From Ghiorsea sp. (GTDB taxonomy: Bacteria; Pseudomonadota; Zetaproteobacteria; Mariprofundales; Mariprofundaceae): a stretch of DNA of 9,459 nt. The translations under genes were made by a program, and so were the position numbers. The stretch is taken from NCBI GenBank assembly GCA_027019685.1, contig JALUWH010000202.1:1-9459 (forward strand). Direction: 5' to 3'. Positions 1 through 7,399 of the stretch are shown here, piece by piece. The notes beneath the pieces were generated by a model, which did no database searches, was not told the DNA's origin, and worked only from the letters and a program-made list of their open reading frames with translations. Position 1 is the stretch's first letter, and each line of letters starts with the position of its first letter.

Positions 1-1
1 G

Positions 2-193
2 TTGTTACTATTGCTTGTTGTGGTACATGTTTGGATGGTATTTCACCCTGAAAAAGTAGGGCAATGGCATGTATCGATTCCCAATAACTCAACGGCAGCT
101 TTGTTGCATTTTGCAGTCTGGTTGTGGATAGTGATGATATTATTGATTTATGCGCCAACAGATAGCTCACCATTTATTTATTTTCAATTTTAA
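2..193 (+). CDS. MBOAT-family O-acyltransferase (AlgI-like), C-terminal fragment
   Basis: The reading frame is open from the left edge, so only about the last 63 residues of a longer membrane protein are visible; its true start lies outside the window. The fragment has two hydrophobic segments (roughly residues 1-14 and 33-50) and ends in PFIYFQF. From memory, that ending is typical of the MBOAT proteins related to alginate O-acetylase AlgI. Proteins of this family transfer acyl groups, usually acetyl, across or at the inner membrane onto exported polysaccharides. The next gene is a second, unrelated membrane acyltransferase 48 bp downstream, and the rest of the cluster is sugar-nucleotide and glycosyltransferase genes, which fits decoration of a polysaccharide. 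The catalytic His region is not in the window, so the call rests on the C-terminus and context only. Confidence 0.6.
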   Translation: MLLLLVVVHVWMVFHPEKVGQWHVSIPNNSTAALLHFAVWLWIVMILLIYAPTDSSPFIYFQF

Positions 194-241
194 GCAAGGT
201 AGGTAAGAGTCTTTGGCATTGATAGAAGTTTGGGAGAGGGC

Positions 242-1252
242 ATGTTTGGTTTTTATCGTACATTTTTAGCATTGATGGTGGTCGCCTTACATATTGGGGG
301 TATTCCTTGGGTAGGTGGTTATGCTGTGTATGCTTTTTATATGCTTAGTGGCTATTTGATGACACTGATTATGCAGCGTACTTATGGCTATGATGCTCAA
401 GGTGTGGGCAAGTATGTATTGAACCGCTTCTTACGGATTTATCCATTGTATTGGGTGGCAGGGCTTATCACTTTAGTTCTTATTTATTGGCTTGGAGAAG
501 CTTACACTTCGGGTTTTATCAAATATATGCTCTACCCCATGACTTTGAGTGATATATTAAAGAATCTCTTATTGCTATTTCCAACGGTGGATACCACGCG
601 TTTGGTGCCACCAGCTTGGGCATTAACGGTTGAGCTGTGCTTTTATGTGTTGATTGCACTAGGTTTATCTAAATATGCCAAGATTGCCATGATTTGGTTG
701 GTTTTAAGTGTGATGTATCATGGAATAGCATGGTTTGCAGGTTGGGACAGGTATTTTTCAGTGTTTGCTGCATCTCTACCTTTTGCACTTGGCTCGGTAT
801 TATATTTTTATCGGGATAAAGTGCTGCAAAAGTGTTTTGGGAGCACACAAAACCTATCACCTTACTTGCCTTTGTTGCTGCTTTTGTTGATGGCAATCAA
901 TTGGTATATAGGCTTTTTATTAACCCGCTCGCATGAATTATTCTTTTATACCAATATCGTGTTGTGTGCCTTGATGCTGGTGGTGTTATCCAGTTATAAA
1001 TCATTGCCGTGGTTGAGTAAAAAGGCTGATGCCTACTGGGGGGATTTTAGTTACCCTATTTATCTGGTGCATTATCAGGTGGCATTGCTGGTGATGTATA
1101 TGGCGCAGCAAAGTGGTTGGGATATAAGCCGACCAAGTATCACTTTGATGTGGCTTACGATACCTGCTGTGTTCTTGGTGGCATGGTTGCTTATGTTATG
1201 GGTAGAACGTCCTATTGAGCGATTAAGAACACGGGTAAAAGAAAAACTGTAG
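242..1252 (+). CDS. Acyltransferase-3 family membrane protein (OafA/YrhL-like polysaccharide O-acyltransferase)
   Basis: A 336-residue multi-pass membrane protein with about ten hydrophobic segments. The N-terminus carries the acyltransferase-3 pattern: Arg in YRTFLALMVVALHIGG followed by His17 (the usual R-x10-H spacing), then FYMLSGYLM, then NRFLRIYPLYW near residues 61-71. Family members O-acylate surface sugars using cytoplasmic acyl-CoA. The length is that of the membrane domain alone, with no extra periplasmic SGNH domain. I chose ATG 242 because GGGAGAGG (232-239) sits just upstream as a ribosome site; an in-frame TTG at 230 would lie before that site. It follows the MBOAT fragment by 48 bp and precedes the epimerase by 31 bp, so it is probably in the same transcript. 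The acyl group and the sugar acceptor cannot be read from the sequence. Confidence 0.85.
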   Translation: MFGFYRTFLALMVVALHIGGIPWVGGYAVYAFYMLSGYLMTLIMQRTYGYDAQGVGKYVLNRFLRIYPLYWVAGLITLVLIYWLGEAYTSGFIKYMLYPMTLSDILKNLLLLFPTVDTTRLVPPAWALTVELCFYVLIALGLSKYAKIAMIWLVLSVMYHGIAWFAGWDRYFSVFAASLPFALGSVLYFYRDKVLQKCFGSTQNLSPYLPLLLLLLMAINWYIGFLLTRSHELFFYTNIVLCALMLVVLSSYKSLPWLSKKADAYWGDFSYPIYLVHYQVALLVMYMAQQSGWDISRPSITLMWLTIPAVFLVAWLLMLWVERPIERLRTRVKEKL

Positions 1253-1283
1253 TCATGTTCAGTGAACTGCTAAGGTTTTGGGT

Positions 1284-2258
1284 ATGAAGATTCTAGTTAC
1301 AGGTGCGGCTGGTTTTATTGGTGCGCATGTCAGCCAAGCTTTGTTGCAGGCAGGACATACGGTTGTGGGCATAGACAACTTAAATGATTATTACGATGTG
1401 CAACTTAAGCATGACAGATTGAAATGGTTTGATGATGTGCCGAGTTTTATCTTTATTAAACTGGATTTGGCAGATAGAGAGGGCATGGAACAACTGTTTG
1501 CCCAGCATCGTTTTGATGTGGTGATCAACTTGGCAGCCCAAGCTGGTGTACGTTATTCCATCGACCATCCCCATGCTTATGCAGATAGCAATTTAACAGG
1601 TTTTTTGCATGTGCTTGAAGGTTGTAGGCATGGCGGGGTAAAACATTTGCTGTTTGCTTCATCCTCATCGGTGTATGGCGAGAATAAAAAAGTGCCATTT
1701 GCCGTGGAAGATAGGGTGGATAATCCGATTTCATTGTATGCTGCTACCAAAAAGTCCAACGAACTGATGGCACATGCTTATGCGCATTTGTATGATTTTA
1801 AGGTGACAGGCTTACGCTTTTTTACAGTTTACGGCCCTTGGGGTCGTCCTGATATGGCGTATTTTAAATTCACTAAAGCCATCACAGAGAATACAACCAT
1901 TGATGTATATAATCATGGCAAAATGCAGCGTGATTTCACTTATATTGATGATGTGGTGGAAGCTGTGACACGCTTAACCGAGCAAGTTCCTAAATATGGT
2001 TATAAAATTTATAATATCGGCAATCATTCGCCTGAAACCTTGGAAGATTTTATTGCTGCCATTGAACAAGCCATGGGCAAAAAAGCAGATAAAAATTATT
2101 TGCCTATGCAAGCAGGTGATGTGCCTGCCACCTATGCCGATGTACAAGATTTGATGCAAGATGTTGGCTTTAAGCCGAGCACACCATTACAAGAAGGCAT
2201 TGGCAAGTTTGTGGCTTGGTATAAGGATTATCATGGGGGTCGCCAAGATGGCGTGTAA
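1284..2258 (+). CDS. NAD-dependent sugar-nucleotide epimerase, UDP-glucuronate 4-epimerase type
   Basis: A 324-residue extended short-chain dehydrogenase/reductase. It has a Rossmann TGAAGFIG motif at residues 6-13, the NDYYDVQLKHDRL segment after beta-2, an SSSS-VYG motif near 126-132, the catalytic YAATK (Tyr152, Lys156), and RFFTVYGPWGRPDMAYFKF near 178-196. The NDYYD and GPWGRPDMA segments are those I associate with bacterial UDP-glucuronate 4-epimerases, which interconvert UDP-GlcA and UDP-GalA in the cytoplasm. The UDP-glucose dehydrogenase two genes downstream would supply UDP-GlcA. ATG 1284 is preferred over TTG 1278 because TAAGG (1271-1275) is well spaced before it. The 3' end overlaps the next gene by 26 bp, indicating translational coupling. 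A UDP-GlcNAc or UDP-Glc epimerase is a less likely alternative. Confidence 0.85.
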   Translation: MKILVTGAAGFIGAHVSQALLQAGHTVVGIDNLNDYYDVQLKHDRLKWFDDVPSFIFIKLDLADREGMEQLFAQHRFDVVINLAAQAGVRYSIDHPHAYADSNLTGFLHVLEGCRHGGVKHLLFASSSSVYGENKKVPFAVEDRVDNPISLYAATKKSNELMAHAYAHLYDFKVTGLRFFTVYGPWGRPDMAYFKFTKAITENTTIDVYNHGKMQRDFTYIDDVVEAVTRLTEQVPKYGYKIYNIGNHSPETLEDFIAAIEQAMGKKADKNYLPMQAGDVPATYADVQDLMQDVGFKPSTPLQEGIGKFVAWYKDYHGGRQDGV

Positions 2259-3213
2259 TTTTGAGAAATTGTTTGCACAGGCAGAGTGGTTTAAGCCTGA
2301 TTTGAATGGTGAATTTGGACGTGATTGGGTGCGGTATCGCAATGATGAAAATCCCAGTGGTGTATGCTGGTTTGTGCCAGCAGACAATGAGAATCCTGTA
2401 TTATCCGTGATTATCCCAACTGCTGATGCAGACAGGGGTGGTTATTTTGTAAAACTCATGCAATCGCTTACCCAACAGGACATGCAGGATTTTGAGTTGA
2501 TTGTCATTAAAGGTGATAAACGACAAGGGCGCGGCATCAACATCGCGGTTGCCAAAGCCAAAGGTAAATATGTGCTGACGGTGGATGATGATTCTTCATT
2601 GCCCGACCCACAAACATTTAGCAAAATGATAAAAGAGATGGATGAAAATCCTGATATTGGTATGGCAGGTGGTAATAACACCGTGCCTGATTGGGCAACG
2701 CCTTTTGTGAAACGTGTAATGACACAAGTGCCACGTCGTAGTTGGCAGCCTGTGTCGGAAATTGTGGATTCTGATTTGGCAGAACATCCTTGTTTGATTA
2801 TGCGTGCTGATTTGTTTCGCCAAGTGGGTGGTGAAAATGAGGTCATCCCACGTGGGCTTGACCCTTATTTAAGGCAAGTGTTTCGTGAGGCGGATACTCG
2901 TGTTGTGGTGCTTCCTGATATTATTTATCACCATTTGCCGCCTGAAACATGGTCTGGCTTGCTGGGGCAAATGTATCGCAATGGTTATCAAGCGGCTTAT
3001 GCCAATTTGCATTCACCTGAATGGGTGATTGAAACACCTGCTGAACATGGTGATTTTACGCTGCGTGTACCCTTGTGGAAACGTATCTTACGTTATCCAT
3101 TTCGCATGCTGAAAAGCCTACTTTCAGGGCAATGGTTGTGGGTAATTTGCCAAACTTGGTATGCCGTGGGTTTTGTGCGGGGATGGATGACAGAGCGAGG
3201 TAAAACAACATGA
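2233..3213 (+). CDS. Family 2 (GT-A) glycosyltransferase
   Basis: A 326-residue protein with a GT-A fold signature. LSVIIPTAD near residues 57-65 is the nucleotide-binding beta-1, IVIKGD follows near 90-95, and the metal-binding acidic motif VDDDSS is at 117-122. Later come MAGGNNTVPDW and DPYLRQVFREAD, the latter in the region where the catalytic acid is expected in this family. A hydrophobic or amphipathic tail (about 285-320, with WLWVICQTWYAVGF) may hold it at the inner face of the cytoplasmic membrane. It should add one sugar to a lipid-linked repeat unit; donor and acceptor are unknown. ATG 2233 has AAGGA five bases upstream and lies inside the end of the epimerase gene. ATG 2248 is a possible alternative start with a G-rich stretch ahead of it. 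An open frame extends further upstream but overlaps the epimerase and lacks family features. Confidence 0.85.
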   Translation: MGVAKMACNFEKLFAQAEWFKPDLNGEFGRDWVRYRNDENPSGVCWFVPADNENPVLSVIIPTADADRGGYFVKLMQSLTQQDMQDFELIVIKGDKRQGRGINIAVAKAKGKYVLTVDDDSSLPDPQTFSKMIKEMDENPDIGMAGGNNTVPDWATPFVKRVMTQVPRRSWQPVSEIVDSDLAEHPCLIMRADLFRQVGGENEVIPRGLDPYLRQVFREADTRVVVLPDIIYHHLPPETWSGLLGQMYRNGYQAAYANLHSPEWVIETPAEHGDFTLRVPLWKRILRYPFRMLKSLLSGQWLWVICQTWYAVGFVRGWMTERGKTT

Positions 3214-3303
3214 CAGGGCAAAAAAGTGTGGATAAAGTTTCTTTGCTAGTTTTTTCAGATGATATTTCTATAACACCACTAACTTTGGCATGTAGTGTCG
3301 TAA

Positions 3304-3310
3304 AGAGGTG
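3304..3310 (+). promoter_or_regulatory. Strong ribosome binding site of the UDP-glucose dehydrogenase gene
   Basis: AGAGGTG ends six bases before ATG 3317. It fixes the start of the dehydrogenase and is the best ribosome site in the cluster. It closes a 103-bp gap (3214-3316), the largest gap between the plus-strand genes apart from the inserted block. The gap also contains TATAAC at 3269-3274, but no convincing -35 box at normal spacing, so an internal promoter here is possible but not shown. Confidence 0.6.
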
Positions 3311-3316
3311 AAATAA

Positions 3317-4633
3317 ATGAAACTTTGTGTGGTGGGTAGCGGTTATGTGGGGCTGGTGACAGCGGCATGCATGGCAGAAGTAGGGCATCATGTGGTGGGC
3401 ATTGATATTGATGCCAGCAAAGTGGATATGCTTAATGATGGTGGTATTCCGATATATGAGCCAGGCTTGGATAAATTGGTGTTAAAAAACCGTGAGCAAG
3501 GGCGACTGTCATTCACTACGGATTATACAGTGTGTGCCGATGCCGATGCCGTGTTTATTGCCGTGGGTACACCGCCTGATGAAGATGGTTCAGCAGATTT
3601 GCAATATGTAATTGCAGCCGCAACCACTGCGGCAAAATATATGCCAGATGGTTGTTTGGTGGTCGTGAAATCTACGGTTCCCGTAGGCACGACAGATGCC
3701 GTTGCAGCAGAAGTGAACCAAGTCATGCAAGAGCGCGGCGTATCGGCTTTGGTGGCATTTAATCCTGAGTTTTTACGCGAAGGTAATGCCGTGGGTGATT
3801 TCTTAAAGCCAGACCGCATCATTGTGGGTGTCGAAGATGTAGCCAGCGAGAAAAAACTTAAACGCATGTATGCCGCTTTTAATCGCAATCGAGACCGCAT
3901 GATTATGATGGACAGACGTTCTGCGGAGCTGACCAAATATGCCGCTAACTGTATGTTGGCAACGCGTATTTCATTTATGAATGACTTATCGCGTTTATGT
4001 GATGTGGTGGATAGCGATATTGAAAGCATTCGCCGTGGCATTGGTGCTGATGAACGCATTGGCTCGCACTTTTTGTATGCAGGCATTGGTTATGGTGGTT
4101 CGTGTTTCCCCAAAGATGTGCAAGCGTTACTGGCAACTGGTGAAAAGTATGATGTGGCTTTACCTGTGGTTTCAGCGGCATGGCAAGCCAATAAGATTCA
4201 GCGTCAATGGTTTATTCAGCGATTGTTAAGTGTAGTCAAAACCAAGGCTGTGAAACACGTTGCCGTGTGGGGCTTGGCATTCAAACCTGGTACAGATGAT
4301 ATGCGAGAAGCGCCAAGCATTGATGTGATCAATGCGTTGCTTGATGCAGGTGTAAAGGTGACAGCTTGTGACCCTGCGGCAGCCGAAGAAGCCAAACAGA
4401 TTTGGGGCAATCAAATTGCATACCAAGATTCACCCGAAGCAACATGCAAAGATGCGGATATATTGGTGGTGCTCACCGAATGGTTGATGTTCCGCGAACC
4501 CGATTGGGCAAGTATTGCGGGTTTGATGAAAGGCACAGATATTTTTGATGCGCGTAACCTTTATGTGCAAGAAGAATTGGCACAACATGGGTTAAATTGT
4601 ATCGCTATTGGGCGAGGCAAGTCTTGCCTGTAA
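3317..4633 (+). CDS. ugd: UDP-glucose 6-dehydrogenase
   Basis: A full-length, 438-residue enzyme that oxidises UDP-glucose to UDP-glucuronate with two NAD+ in the cytoplasm. Every hallmark is visible: the N-terminal GSGYVGLVTA dinucleotide loop (7-16), YEPGLD (47-52), VGTPPDEDG, KSTVPVGT (118-125), FNPEFLREG (148-156), ELTKYAAN with Lys207, GIGYGGSCFPKD with the catalytic Cys263, and GLAFKPGTDDMREAPS (319-334). No key residue is missing. The start is set by AGAGGTG just upstream. The product feeds the UDP-GlcA 4-epimerase encoded two genes earlier, and the AsnB-type amidotransferase begins 9 bp after the stop. A UDP-sugar dehydrogenase acting on GlcNAc or ManNAc derivatives is much less likely, given the close match to the Ugd motif set and the epimerase partner. 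Confidence 0.95.
   Translation: MKLCVVGSGYVGLVTAACMAEVGHHVVGIDIDASKVDMLNDGGIPIYEPGLDKLVLKNREQGRLSFTTDYTVCADADAVFIAVGTPPDEDGSADLQYVIAAATTAAKYMPDGCLVVVKSTVPVGTTDAVAAEVNQVMQERGVSALVAFNPEFLREGNAVGDFLKPDRIIVGVEDVASEKKLKRMYAAFNRNRDRMIMMDRRSAELTKYAANCMLATRISFMNDLSRLCDVVDSDIESIRRGIGADERIGSHFLYAGIGYGGSCFPKDVQALLATGEKYDVALPVVSAAWQANKIQRQWFIQRLLSVVKTKAVKHVAVWGLAFKPGTDDMREAPSIDVINALLDAGVKVTACDPAAAEEAKQIWGNQIAYQDSPEATCKDADILVVLTEWLMFREPDWASIAGLMKGTDIFDARNLYVQEELAQHGLNCIAIGRGKSCL
4615..4629 (+). repeat. Short perfect inverted repeat at the 3' end of the dehydrogenase gene
   Basis: AGGCAAG (4615-4621) and CTTGCCT (4623-4629) are exact reverse complements around a single T. As RNA this would give a six-pair stem with a three-base loop. 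It covers the last codons of the dehydrogenase and ends 13 bases before the amidotransferase ATG at 4643, which has no obvious Shine-Dalgarno sequence. There is no T-run after it, so it does not look like an intrinsic terminator. Confidence 0.4.
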
Positions 4634-4642
4634 TCATCTAAT

Positions 4643-6520
4643 ATGTGCGGATTTGTAAGCATATTAGGCAAAACGGATGCTGTGGAACTCAAAGCTATGG
4701 CAGCGGCGGTGGCAGCACGTGGCCCTGATGGGCAGGGCGATTTTTTCTCGTCTGAATTCTCAGCTATTCACCATAGGTTAGCCATTATTGGTCCTGATGA
4801 ACGGGGCAATCAGCCCATGCAAATTGATGATGTGGTGGTGGTGTTTAATGGCTGCATTTACAACTATAAAGCCCTGCGAGATAAGCTAGAAGCAGATGGT
4901 GTCACCTTTCAATCGGATTCGGATACGGAAGTAATCCCCCATTTATACCGCCGTTTTGGTTTGGGTTTATTTAACCTACTTGAAGGTATGTTTTCCATTG
5001 TGTTGTGGGATAAACGCGAGCAAATATGTTTAGTCGCAAGAGATGTGTTTGGTGAAAAACCTTTGTTTGTTTGTGAGCAAGATGGACGGTTGGGTTTTGC
5101 TTCATCACAAAATGCGTTTGAGAAAGGAAAATGGTCACTTACCCCAAATTTAAGCAGCGTATATCAGATTTTAACCCGTATGCGTGCTGAAGCACCACAA
5201 ACCATGTATGAAGAAGTATCGCAACTGCCAGCAGGTTGTTATGCCATTGCCAAAGCTGGGCAACCTTTGCAAATTCGTCGTTATTTCTTTCTACCTGAGC
5301 CAGACCAACCGCTTGATTTAACAGCAGATGAAATCAAACCCGAAGTTAAATCCATGTTAATCAAATCCATCACATCTAAAACGGTATCGGATAAACCTTT
5401 GGGCGTATTTTTATCAGGCGGTGTGGATTCATCCCTGATTGCAGGTGTGCTCAAACAAGATGCAGAGCAGGATGTGCATAGCTTTTGTGTACGTTTTTTG
5501 GATGCACCTAAAGATTATGATGAAAGTGTGTATGCGAGCCAAGTTGCCGACCATTTAGGTACACAACACCAAACCCTGGAAGTGAATGCCACAGCGCATC
5601 AAGCCTTGGATGATTTGGCAGCAGCATTTGATGTGCCAGTGACCAATTCTGCAGCCTTGCCGACTTATTTGATTAGCCGTGAAGCTAAACAATATGTGGA
5701 TGTGGCATTATCGGGCGTGGGTGGTGATGAATTGTTTGGTGGTTACCCGCGTTATTTAGGTTTGAAGTGGCATGAAAAGTTGCAGGGTTTACCTGCAAGG
5801 AGCGTAGCGCTTAAACTATTGGAAAGTTTGGGCGATAGCGCATCCAGCCGCAATTTAAGAGGGCGGTTGCGTAGGTTTTTGCAGGGGTTAAATGATAAAC
5901 CTGACCATGCTTATCGCCGCTGGACTTCAACCACGGATGCCGCGTGGTCGGATATGTTTCATGGTATGCAGCTTTCGCAACCTAAACATGCTTGGCAAAA
6001 TGCATCGCAAATTGCAGGTGGGCTTCAAGGTCTGATGCAATCGTATGGTGTGGTTAATGGTGCGATGATTGATGATGTGATTCATTATGTGGGTGATGAT
6101 TTGTTGGCAGTGGGCGACCGCATGAGCATGGCAAATGGCTTGGAGTTGCGAGCACCATTATTGGATGCGGGGTTGTTCTCATTTATGGCAACTTTGGATG
6201 ATAGTTGGAAAGTTGCAGGGCTTCCGTGGCAAGAAAACCTTAAAGTATTACTCAAAGAAATCACATGCGATTATTTGCCAAAAGACATGGTGTATAGACC
6301 CAAACAGGGCTTTATGGCGCCAATCAAACATTGGATGAAAGCAGACTTTGAGGATGATATTCAAACCATGATTGCCGACAAACCGCTGAGTGGTTTGGTG
6401 CGTGAATCTTTTGTGCAAGAGCAGTGGGAGCGCCATCAAAAAGGTGAAGATAAATCGGATATTTTGTGGGGCTTGTTGTTGATGAATCGCTGGATGCAAC
6501 AGCATGGGTGGCAGTTTTAA
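4643..6520 (+). CDS. Asparagine synthase (AsnB)-type glutamine-dependent amidotransferase
   Basis: A 625-residue two-domain enzyme. The class II glutaminase domain starts with the N-terminal nucleophile Cys2 (MCGF), followed by AARGPDG, HHRLAIIG (44-50), FNG-IYNY (68-75) and SDSDTEV. The synthetase domain has the ATP PP-loop SGGVDSS (258-264), SGVGGDELFGGYPRY (357-371), and GDRMSMANGLELRAPLLD near residues 491-508. Such enzymes hydrolyse glutamine and pass ammonia to an AMP-activated carboxylate. Next to ugd and a UDP-GlcA epimerase it may amidate a uronic acid of the polysaccharide rather than make free asparagine; that is an inference. One oddity is Cys71 where AsnB proteins normally have Glu (FNGEIYNY). 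The start is certain because Cys2 must be exposed after Met removal, although no clear ribosome site precedes it. Confidence 0.9.
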   Translation: MCGFVSILGKTDAVELKAMAAAVAARGPDGQGDFFSSEFSAIHHRLAIIGPDERGNQPMQIDDVVVVFNGCIYNYKALRDKLEADGVTFQSDSDTEVIPHLYRRFGLGLFNLLEGMFSIVLWDKREQICLVARDVFGEKPLFVCEQDGRLGFASSQNAFEKGKWSLTPNLSSVYQILTRMRAEAPQTMYEEVSQLPAGCYAIAKAGQPLQIRRYFFLPEPDQPLDLTADEIKPEVKSMLIKSITSKTVSDKPLGVFLSGGVDSSLIAGVLKQDAEQDVHSFCVRFLDAPKDYDESVYASQVADHLGTQHQTLEVNATAHQALDDLAAAFDVPVTNSAALPTYLISREAKQYVDVALSGVGGDELFGGYPRYLGLKWHEKLQGLPARSVALKLLESLGDSASSRNLRGRLRRFLQGLNDKPDHAYRRWTSTTDAAWSDMFHGMQLSQPKHAWQNASQIAGGLQGLMQSYGVVNGAMIDDVIHYVGDDLLAVGDRMSMANGLELRAPLLDAGLFSFMATLDDSWKVAGLPWQENLKVLLKEITCDYLPKDMVYRPKQGFMAPIKHWMKADFEDDIQTMIADKPLSGLVRESFVQEQWERHQKGEDKSDILWGLLLMNRWMQQHGWQF

Positions 6521-6535
6521 AGCATTAGAGAAAAT

Positions 6536-6556
6536 AAAAAGGGGAGGAGTCCTTTA
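6536..6556. repeat. Degenerate copy of the transposase-end palindrome
   Basis: AAAAAGGGGAGGAGTCCTTT resembles the left end of the downstream element (AAAAGGGG, TCGGAGCCC, TTTT), with one base missing and about three substitutions. It lies 15 bp after the amidotransferase stop, in the same orientation as the left end at 7432-7453. With the right end at 8194-8215 it brackets the minus-strand gene and the transposase together. The similarity was judged by eye over about 20 bases, so chance resemblance is possible. Confidence 0.5.
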
Positions 6557-6564
6557 GTTTTAAT
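6538..6564 (+). terminator. Possible weak intrinsic terminator after the amidotransferase gene
   Basis: AAAGGG, loop GAGGAG, and TCCTTT can pair (with one G-U) and are followed by AGTTTTAATTT. The stem is short and the T-run interrupted, so termination would be weak. On the minus strand the same bases, followed by TTATTTT, could serve as a terminator at the far end of the orphan gene, but one pair is lost. It coincides with the degenerate repeat copy. Confidence 0.3.
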
Positions 6565-6625
6565 TTATCTTATAACGAAAAGGGTGAAAGGCTTGATTTG
6601 TGGATTTATCAACATGATGCTTTTC

Positions 6626-7309
6626 TTATCTTCCAAGGTTTTCAAGTTTACGTACGAACACCAGTATTTTTTTTGCTGTAGATATTATGTTTTCAACTTT
6701 ATCTGCATTCTTTATTTGAAGCATTAAGGTGTCTCCTTTTAAAACTAAAGGTTTGTTGTGGAAATTGATGATAAGTTCTTTGCTTATACGCTGCCATGTA
6801 CTCTGTAAATCTGCATACCTAGCGTGTAACAGTTCTTTATTCTCTTTGAACCCTTCCATATTTAGTAATACAACTTCTCTAGTCAAATAGTCCATCCACT
6901 CTATATCTCGCTTTAGTAGGTTAGGATAGTTGGTAAATCGTATCATAGAGGCGGTCAACTGATTAGCAGCGATCGCTATGCCAACCCATGCATGTTGTTG
7001 AATATCTATTGAAATAATACGTGTCCATGAATACGCCATTAGCAGCTCTCTTGAACGCCTTTCATCAAAAGCTTGTGTACTTAATTTACTGTGTAAAGTA
7101 TTAATGCTTTGTTGAATATTTTTGTTGATGCTTACTAAAGCCTGACCATCTTTTCTTAGGGCGGTATCTACCATTTTTTCAGCATTTATTTCTATAGTTG
7201 ATAGGGTGCTTTTTATGCCAATATCATCTGCATAAGCTTGATTTGGCATCATAGTAATGCATATTAAACCAGTTGTAATAAACAGTGAATAACAAAAGCG
7301 AACGAACAT
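6626..7309 (-). CDS. Unrecognised secreted, mostly helical protein (hypothetical)
   Basis: I do not recognise this 227-residue protein. Residues 1-27 are a typical Sec signal peptide: a short basic start, a hydrophobic core (FITTGLICITMM), and a cleavage site after AYA at 25-27. The mature part of about 200 residues starts DDIGIK, has no cysteine, no CXXCH haem site and no membrane segment, and consists largely of amphipathic helix-like stretches rich in Lys, Leu, Ile and Asn. This suggests a periplasmic helical bundle. AGAGG (minus strand, 7317-7321) lies seven bases before the ATG, so the start is good. It is the only minus-strand gene here, is visibly richer in A+T than the polysaccharide genes, and lies between copies of the transposon-end repeat, so it was probably acquired. 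No function is claimed. Confidence 0.7.
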   Translation of the reverse strand: MFVRFCYSLFITTGLICITMMPNQAYADDIGIKSTLSTIEINAEKMVDTALRKDGQALVSINKNIQQSINTLHSKLSTQAFDERRSRELLMAYSWTRIISIDIQQHAWVGIAIAANQLTASMIRFTNYPNLLKRDIEWMDYLTREVVLLNMEGFKENKELLHARYADLQSTWQRISKELIINFHNKPLVLKGDTLMLQIKNADKVENIISTAKKILVFVRKLENLGR

Positions 7310-7369
7310 AAAGTAGCCTCTAGGTCTGAATAATATTGCAACATGGTATCATCATTGTATTAAAGCAAC

Positions 7370-7399
7370 TTGAGACTAGCATGATAGCTTTATCATAAT
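7370..7399 (+). promoter_or_regulatory. Candidate sigma-70 promoter with an overlapping palindrome, upstream of the transposase
   Basis: TTGAGA (7370-7375) and CATAAT (7394-7399) each differ from consensus at one base and are separated by 18 bp. ATGATA (7381-7386) and TATCAT (7391-7396) form an inverted repeat with a GCTT centre that fills the spacer and overlaps the -10 box, as an operator might. Transcription would run rightward through the transposase into the GT4 gene. It lies outside the element's left end. This is a pattern match only. Confidence 0.35.

Noticed and set aside
2442..2846. Antisense open frame opposite the GT2 gene
   Set aside because: It is a shadow of a gene with clear GT-A motifs; the translation is Ser/Cys/Met-rich without recognisable structure.
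3243..3274. Possible sigma-70 promoter with TATAAC as -10 before the dehydrogenase
   Set aside because: The best -35 candidates are poor at 16-18 bp; TTGCTA is 20 bp away.
3286..3300. Possible sigma-54 promoter (TGGCA...) ahead of the dehydrogenase gene
   Set aside because: The -12 GC does not fall at the required spacing; CG is found instead.
3523..4086. Long antisense open frame opposite the dehydrogenase gene
   Set aside because: Its composition is that of a shadow of a well-conserved gene, with no family features and no ribosome site considered meaningful.
5780..5798. Perfect 7-bp inverted repeat (TTGCAGG / CCTGCAA, 5-base loop) inside the amidotransferase gene
   Set aside because: It lies within coding sequence for an ordinary stretch (KLQGLPAR), has no T-run, and is short enough to occur by chance.
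6593..6612. Inverted repeat TTGAT/ATCAA beyond the 3' end of the minus-strand gene
   Set aside because: Only five pairs with a ten-base loop and no T-run; too weak to call a terminator.
7354..7382. Minus-strand promoter for the orphan gene (TACAAT with ATGCTA 17 bp upstream)
   Set aside because: The -35 candidate matches only three of six bases, so it is not listed as a feature.
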